This document shows positions 59,461 to 64,000 of a stretch of DNA of 64,000 nucleotides, one piece after another. A program made the translations under genes and the position numbers. The notes under the pieces were generated by a model. It made no database searches, was not told the origin of the DNA, and saw only the letters and a list, made by a program, of their open reading frames with translations. The DNA is from Magnolia sinica (Eukaryota; Streptophyta; Magnoliopsida; Magnoliales; Magnoliaceae). Location: assembly GCF_029962835.1 (NCBI RefSeq), contig NC_080590.1:63734001-63798000 (forward strand), in the 5' to 3' direction. Position 1 is the stretch's first letter. Every line of letters starts with the position of its first letter.

Positions 59461-61185
59461 ATTTGAGGTTGTTCTGGGTTGTAAAACATATACATGTAGA
59501 GGGGAGTGTACTATTTCTCCGTAGAGACATTTATCTGGGTTTGATTTACGTATCTTTATATGTATAAACGAAGAGCACGAGGAGCCTTCGGGCTCTTCTT
59601 TCTTCTTTTCTTTTCCTTTTCTATATAATAGTAGGAAATGGAAAATTGGCAGGTGCACTGTAGAAAGTGCAAGATCCAAGTCATTCAGCGGGCAGGACTC
59701 GCCGTGTCTGTTTGGTGGCCCAAAATCATAATGATAGATGTTGACCGAACTGGCATGAAAGAGAACCCCCAAATGATGGGAACATTTTGTATCTGGCTTG
59801 GGGCCAGTAGTAGGTGGAACTATGGACTGAAACTTTCAACCGGACTCAGGTAGTAAATTGAGCCGAGTTACTGTGAAACTTAATTGCTAGTGAGCTAGAC
59901 TCTTACAAACTCAAAGTGTTGGAAACCACACACATTTCCTTTCTACCTGCAAATCAATGGGATTAATAATATAAAAGATTTAATAGATGATAATCACTTC
60001 CAACATAAGCAAGTAAATCATCAATCGTGTATGATGCAAGATACCCAGATTTTTACATGAAAAACCCTACCACGCAAATTGAAAGATTCCAAGACCTGGT
60101 CCAACAAAATCCACTATAGTGAAGACAATGGAACTACAATCATCGAAAGAATAACCTGTACATTGTGTCCAACCGACAGTATCCTGGAGGAGCCAACTAG
60201 CCTGAATCCATTCATCGAGCCAAAAAATAACCAGCATCCAAGCTACCCCTAGCCAATTGACTGAGAGTGACGTATAGCTAACCCACACAAATGCATCCTT
60301 TTCTACAAAAGCCTCCAAACTAATAAGGCCCCACAGACTAGACCACCACGATGAGCATACCTTCATAAAGCAGGCATCTGCCATAATCAAACAAACACCC
60401 AAGAAACCATCAACCAGCGTCAGGTTAGCTGTTGGATTACTATATGTTGACATATATGGAGTGCTCTACTATGTATGATTTAAGCTTTACTTCCATAGAG
60501 GTTAAATCACACACAGCACGAAAGTTCTAAACATTAACCAGGATTTTTATAAGGGATTTTTACCCGAAAATTCCCTACAATTATCGATTTTCTCGGCTTT
60601 CATATTTACGGAAACGTGCTTCCAACCTAGCAATGAATGTCAAATGACCTATCTGCCCTTACTTTGGTAAATGAGATGAAAATCAGGAGAATTGTCTCAA
60701 GAAAAAGAGATTTTTCCATTTGTATGCCTCACTTTTAACCCACCGTCCTTTATGTGCCTCTCAAACCTTTACTATACCAAACTATTACCCTGCTGCATGG
60801 GTGTATTTTTACCGGACGAAAATGCCCTTGCTTTATAATTTGCATTCATTTCACTCACTTACACCCAATGAAATGTCAGAACTCATTTGTATCAAAATAT
60901 TCATTCTTTTCATCCATTTTCTTCATTAAATCTCCGTTGAATCTCCATATACTATTATTGTACATCTGCCATCTTCCATCCCACTAAGGGTTACATTCAT
61001 TCCCTCAAATTGGATCCATCGATAAATGTGGAATCTTGAAGGCTTTTCTTCATAAATCGTGTTTCACTCCAAGGCACTCTTCTTCTTCTTCTTCAACATG
61101 GATTTTACTGATACGACGGCTGTGGGAGGTAAGGATGTTTAAAATATGAAGAAGAATTTACCTAGATCTCGGGCAATTCTACCTA
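59461..61185. other. Intergenic sequence with a possible unidentified repeat
   Basis: At 59925 TGTTGGAAACCACACAC looks like the start of a Copia-type LTR, and 60040-60150 contains ACATGAAAAACCCTA and CCAAGACCTGGTCCA words of repeat character, but no matching end was found. The minus-strand ORF at 60067-60453 is Trp-rich and unlike known proteins. No gene called. Confidence 0.3.
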
Positions 61186-61189
61186 GAAA

Positions 61190-62440
61190 TTCATGAAGCT
61201 AATCGAGAAGTTGGCGAAATACTTGCTTGATTCACCGGAACTCAAGCAACCTCATGAATTTCTCAATCAAATTGCTCAAGTTCTCAGTCAATTTAATGAA
61301 ATTTTCATTCATTTTCATGAAGTTCTCGATCAATTTCACTCAGTTTGCAGTCAATTTCGTGAATTTCTTGCTCAATTTCAATAAGTTGTCACTCAATTTC
61401 TATAAGCTCCTAGTTAATTTCATGAAGTTTTTGGTCATATTCGTGAAGTTTTCGGTTAATTTCATGAAGCTCTCTATCAATTTCATGCACTTCTCAGTCA
61501 ATTTCATGCAGTTATTAGTCAATTTCAAGAAGTTCGCGGTCAATTTCACGAAGTAATTTCACGATCAATTTCACAAAGTTTTCGGTCAATTTAATGAATT
61601 TCTCAATCAATTTCATGCACTTTTCAGTCAATATCACTCAATTATCGGTCAATTTCACAAAGTTTCGCGGTCAATTTCACTAAGTTTCGCGGTCAATTTC
61701 ACGAAGTTCTCGGTCAATTTAATGAATTTCTTGGTCAATTTCATGCACTTCTCAGTCAATTTCACGTAATTATTGGTCAATTTTAAGAAGTTCGCGGTTA
61801 ATTTCATGAAGTTTTGTAGTCAATTTCATGAATTTCTTAGTCAATTTAAGGAATTTCTTGGTCAATTTCATGCACTTCTCAGTCAATTTCACGCAGTTAT
61901 CGGTCAATTTCAAGAAGTTCATGGTCAATTTCACAAAGTTCCCGGTCAATTTAATGAATTTCTTGGTCAATTTCATGCACTTCTCATCAATTTCACGCAG
62001 TTATCGGTCAATTTCAAGAAGTTCGCGGTCAATTTCACGAAGTTCTCGGTCAATTTAATGAATTTATCGGTCAATTTCATGTGCTTCTCAGTTAATATCA
62101 CTTAGTTCTTGGTCATTTTCATAAAGTTCTCGATCAATTTCTATAAAGTTCTCGGTCAATTTAGTGAATTTCCCAGTCAATTACATCGAGTTCTCAGTCA
62201 AATTCAATGGCTTAGAACTCAATTTCACTCAGTTCTTAGTCATTTTCATTACGTTATCGGTCAATTTCACTTAGTTATCGGTCATTTTTATTAAGTTATT
62301 GGTCAATTTGGTGGTCATTGAAATGCACCGAGAAGTCGGCCATATTGACCGAGAACTTCATGAACTCCTTGCAATTGATTGATTGAGAACTTGGAAAATT
62401 TGATTGATAAGTCGGTCATATTTCACCTAGTATACTAGTG
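61190..62440. repeat. 21-bp minisatellite with a five-unit higher-order period
   Basis: About 50-55 units of GGTCAATTTCAYGAAGTTCTC type. In the better part (61583-62100) five unit variants recur in order: AATGAATTTCTT, CATGCACTTCTC, CACGCAGTTATC, CAAGAAGTTCGC, CACGAAGTTCTC, giving a period near 105 bp. Since 21 is seven codons, each frame reads as a heptad repeat, for example QFHEFLS or VNFMKFS on plus and KLTKKFM on minus, with open stretches of about 110 and 68 codons. Scattered one-base indels break them. It is probably non-coding. It lies just upstream of the MULE transposase. Confidence 0.9.
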
Positions 62441-62528
62441 AATTTCCTAATACTTGGTCAATTCCACCTTATACATGTGAATATTAAACGAGTTATATCT
62501 TATGTGTCATTGTGTTTGTTTTCAAAAA

Positions 62529-64000
62529 ATGGCTTCGTAAATCATCGTATGCTCTTATGGTGGGGAGTTACTAAGTGAAAACAATTGATACATGTACAAG
62601 AGTAGAAAATCGAAAAGTATTGTTGTGGGCGTCGAGACTACATATGAGGAGCTTCTATCTAAAATGTATAGGATTGTGAAGAGTACACTAAAGGATTATG
62701 ATATTAGGTTAAAAGTATTATACCCTTACTCAAACCAATCAATCCCTCCAACCAAAATTGAAGCGACGAAGATGTGAGAGTGTTCTTGGCAACACAGTTG
62801 GAGCATTCGGATAAATATACCCCTTTAATCATTGAGACAATGCAGCGCATTAATGAGATAATACTCAAAGGCCCAATAGCTTATAGTGTGGGGTGTCGAA
62901 CATGACTCCCTAGCAGTTGGAAGTTTAGGTGAGGAACATGGCGTGAAATATGAATATATGACATCACCTTCACAAGTTTCTCTAAGCAACACTCCACTAC
63001 TCGAGCCAGTTCAGACATCAAACTTCATGACTAGTCAGTGAGCTAGACAGGTGACCTTAACTTCAGAAGTGAATATAAGGCATCACCTTCATCTACAAGG
63101 GTAGATTTGCCTTCATCATCCAATGCCAAATTTGTACTAGGAAGTGACATTCCATCGCCCGAGCAGGCTCGAACATCAGACTTCATCATCGGCCAAGTTA
63201 TTGTGCCTTTCGAGGAAGCTGCATTCACCAATGTAGAGCTGTCACATTATTCATATTCATTGGATGAGCTAATTGATATCGCCATGGGCCAAACATTTAA
63301 GGACAAGAACTGGTGTCAGTATGTTTTGAGCCAATTTACAATTCGCAACAACTTTCATTACAGGGTTTTGTACTCGTCACCCAAGAAATTCACCGTGGTG
63401 TGTTTCGAAGATAAGTGTGAATGGAGGTTACACGCATCTAGGGTGAATGATGAGGGGATATTTAAGATAAGGACTTACACGTCCATATATGCATGTGGCA
63501 TGTCATGGATGAAGAGTGATCACCGGCAAGCAAGCAGTAAGTTAGCCAATGAACTGGTTGTTAGTCGCATTGAACAATGCCTAGGATTAAGGCCGATGGA
63601 CATTAACTTCGTAATGCAAGAGAAGTATAATATTCTTATTAGTTATAAGAAGGCATGGCGCATTAAGGAGATCGCAATCAATCGCGTAATAGGGTCTTAT
63701 GAAGACTCTTATAATGAACTCCCGATGTACTTGCATGAGTTGAGGAGGCGATCCGGGGATGGTGACTGCCATGCTTGTTAATCCACAGACGAGCAGGTTC
63801 GAGAGATGTTTTGTTGTGCTCGGACAATGCGTTACAAGTTTTCAAATATCTCGACGAAGGTTCTTAGCCATTGATGGCACGCATCTAAAAAGGTAAGTAA
63901 AAGGGTGTTTTATTCATTGCTATAGCCTTGGATGATGACAATCATATTTTTCCAGTCACTTTTGGTATCGGAGAATCAGAGAACAACAACAGTTGGAACT
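62529..64000 (+). pseudogene. MuDR-type (MULE) transposase, decayed, runs off the window
   Basis: From ATG 62529 the frame shows SYGGELL, then TTYEELLSKMYRIVK and DYDIRLKVLYP, the N-terminal domain of plant MULE transposases. After shifts, 63107-63781 carries the MuDR DNA-binding domain: GQTFKDKNWCQYVLSQFTIRNNFHYRV, SPKKFTVVCF..KCEWRLHASRV, then SYKKAWRIKEIA, SYEDSYNELPMYLHEL. The catalytic part begins at 63860: LAIDGTHLK (first Asp codon 63873-63875), then in another frame GVLFIAIALDDDNHIFPV and GESENNNSW at the window end. Stops and at least three frameshifts make it inactive. Terminal inverted repeats were not located. Confidence 0.85.

Noticed and set aside
60067..60453. 128-codon Trp-rich minus-strand ORF
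   Set aside because: Composition is unlike a real protein, there is no domain, and the plus strand shows repeat-type words. Left as unassigned sequence.
61190..62440. Array considered as CRISPR or as a protein-coding heptad gene
   Set aside because: There are no unique spacers, so it is not CRISPR. Single-base indels shift frame repeatedly, so no long protein can be supported, though the heptad pattern is reported as a finding.

Overview
This window looks like nuclear DNA of a flowering plant with a large, repeat-rich genome. It has spliced plant-type genes, Ty3/gypsy chromoviruses, Tat/Ogre-type elements, a Sirevirus-like Copia LTR, MITEs, tRNA-derived SINE-like repeats and a Mutator-like transposase. 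The many short words of the GGCCCACC type and the very long intron recall magnoliid genomes, but that is an impression from memory, not something the sequence proves. No RNA gene, CRISPR array or bacterial feature was seen.

Layout. (1) About 2.58-3.68 kb and 33.09-35.32 kb: exons of one unrecognised plant gene. The splice phases fit a single intron of about 29 kb that is filled with mobile DNA. (2) 7.2-32.9 kb: nested retrotransposons inside that intron. A minus-strand chromovirus (LTRs 7886-9088 and 10684-32860) was hit in its LTR by a plus-strand Tekay/Del-type chromovirus (11457-32420, TSD ACAAC). That element was hit in its protease/RT region by a solo LTR of a related family (18314-22384, TSD ATGGT) and in its 3' LTR by a Copia-type solo LTR (29762-31731, TSD AGAGC). 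The target duplications match exactly, so the order of events can be read directly. (3) 37.2-55.2 kb: a second repeat island. It holds a plus-strand Ogre/Tat-type LTR fragment at 37219, a 61-bp minisatellite, a complete but dead Tat element (38833-49849, two 920-bp LTRs, with an antisense extra ORF), a minus-strand Tat LTR with its polypurine tract (50836-51496), and a minus-strand Ogre-type gag with its 5' LTR (51.56-55.21 kb). (4) 56983-59339: the one clearly intact host gene, a three-exon GPI-anchored lipid-transfer protein. (5) 61.19-62.44 kb: a 21-bp minisatellite with a higher-order period of five units. It is followed by a decayed MuDR-type transposase that runs off the end of the window.

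None of the retroelement genes looks functional. Most stop codons fit C-to-T change at CAG, CGA or TGG codons, as expected of long-methylated plant DNA. The points most worth a second look are the stacked insertions, the 29-kb intron with its duplicated exon, the LTR-internal-LTR-internal chromovirus, the antisense ORF of the Tat element, and the higher-order heptad-coding minisatellite beside the MULE.
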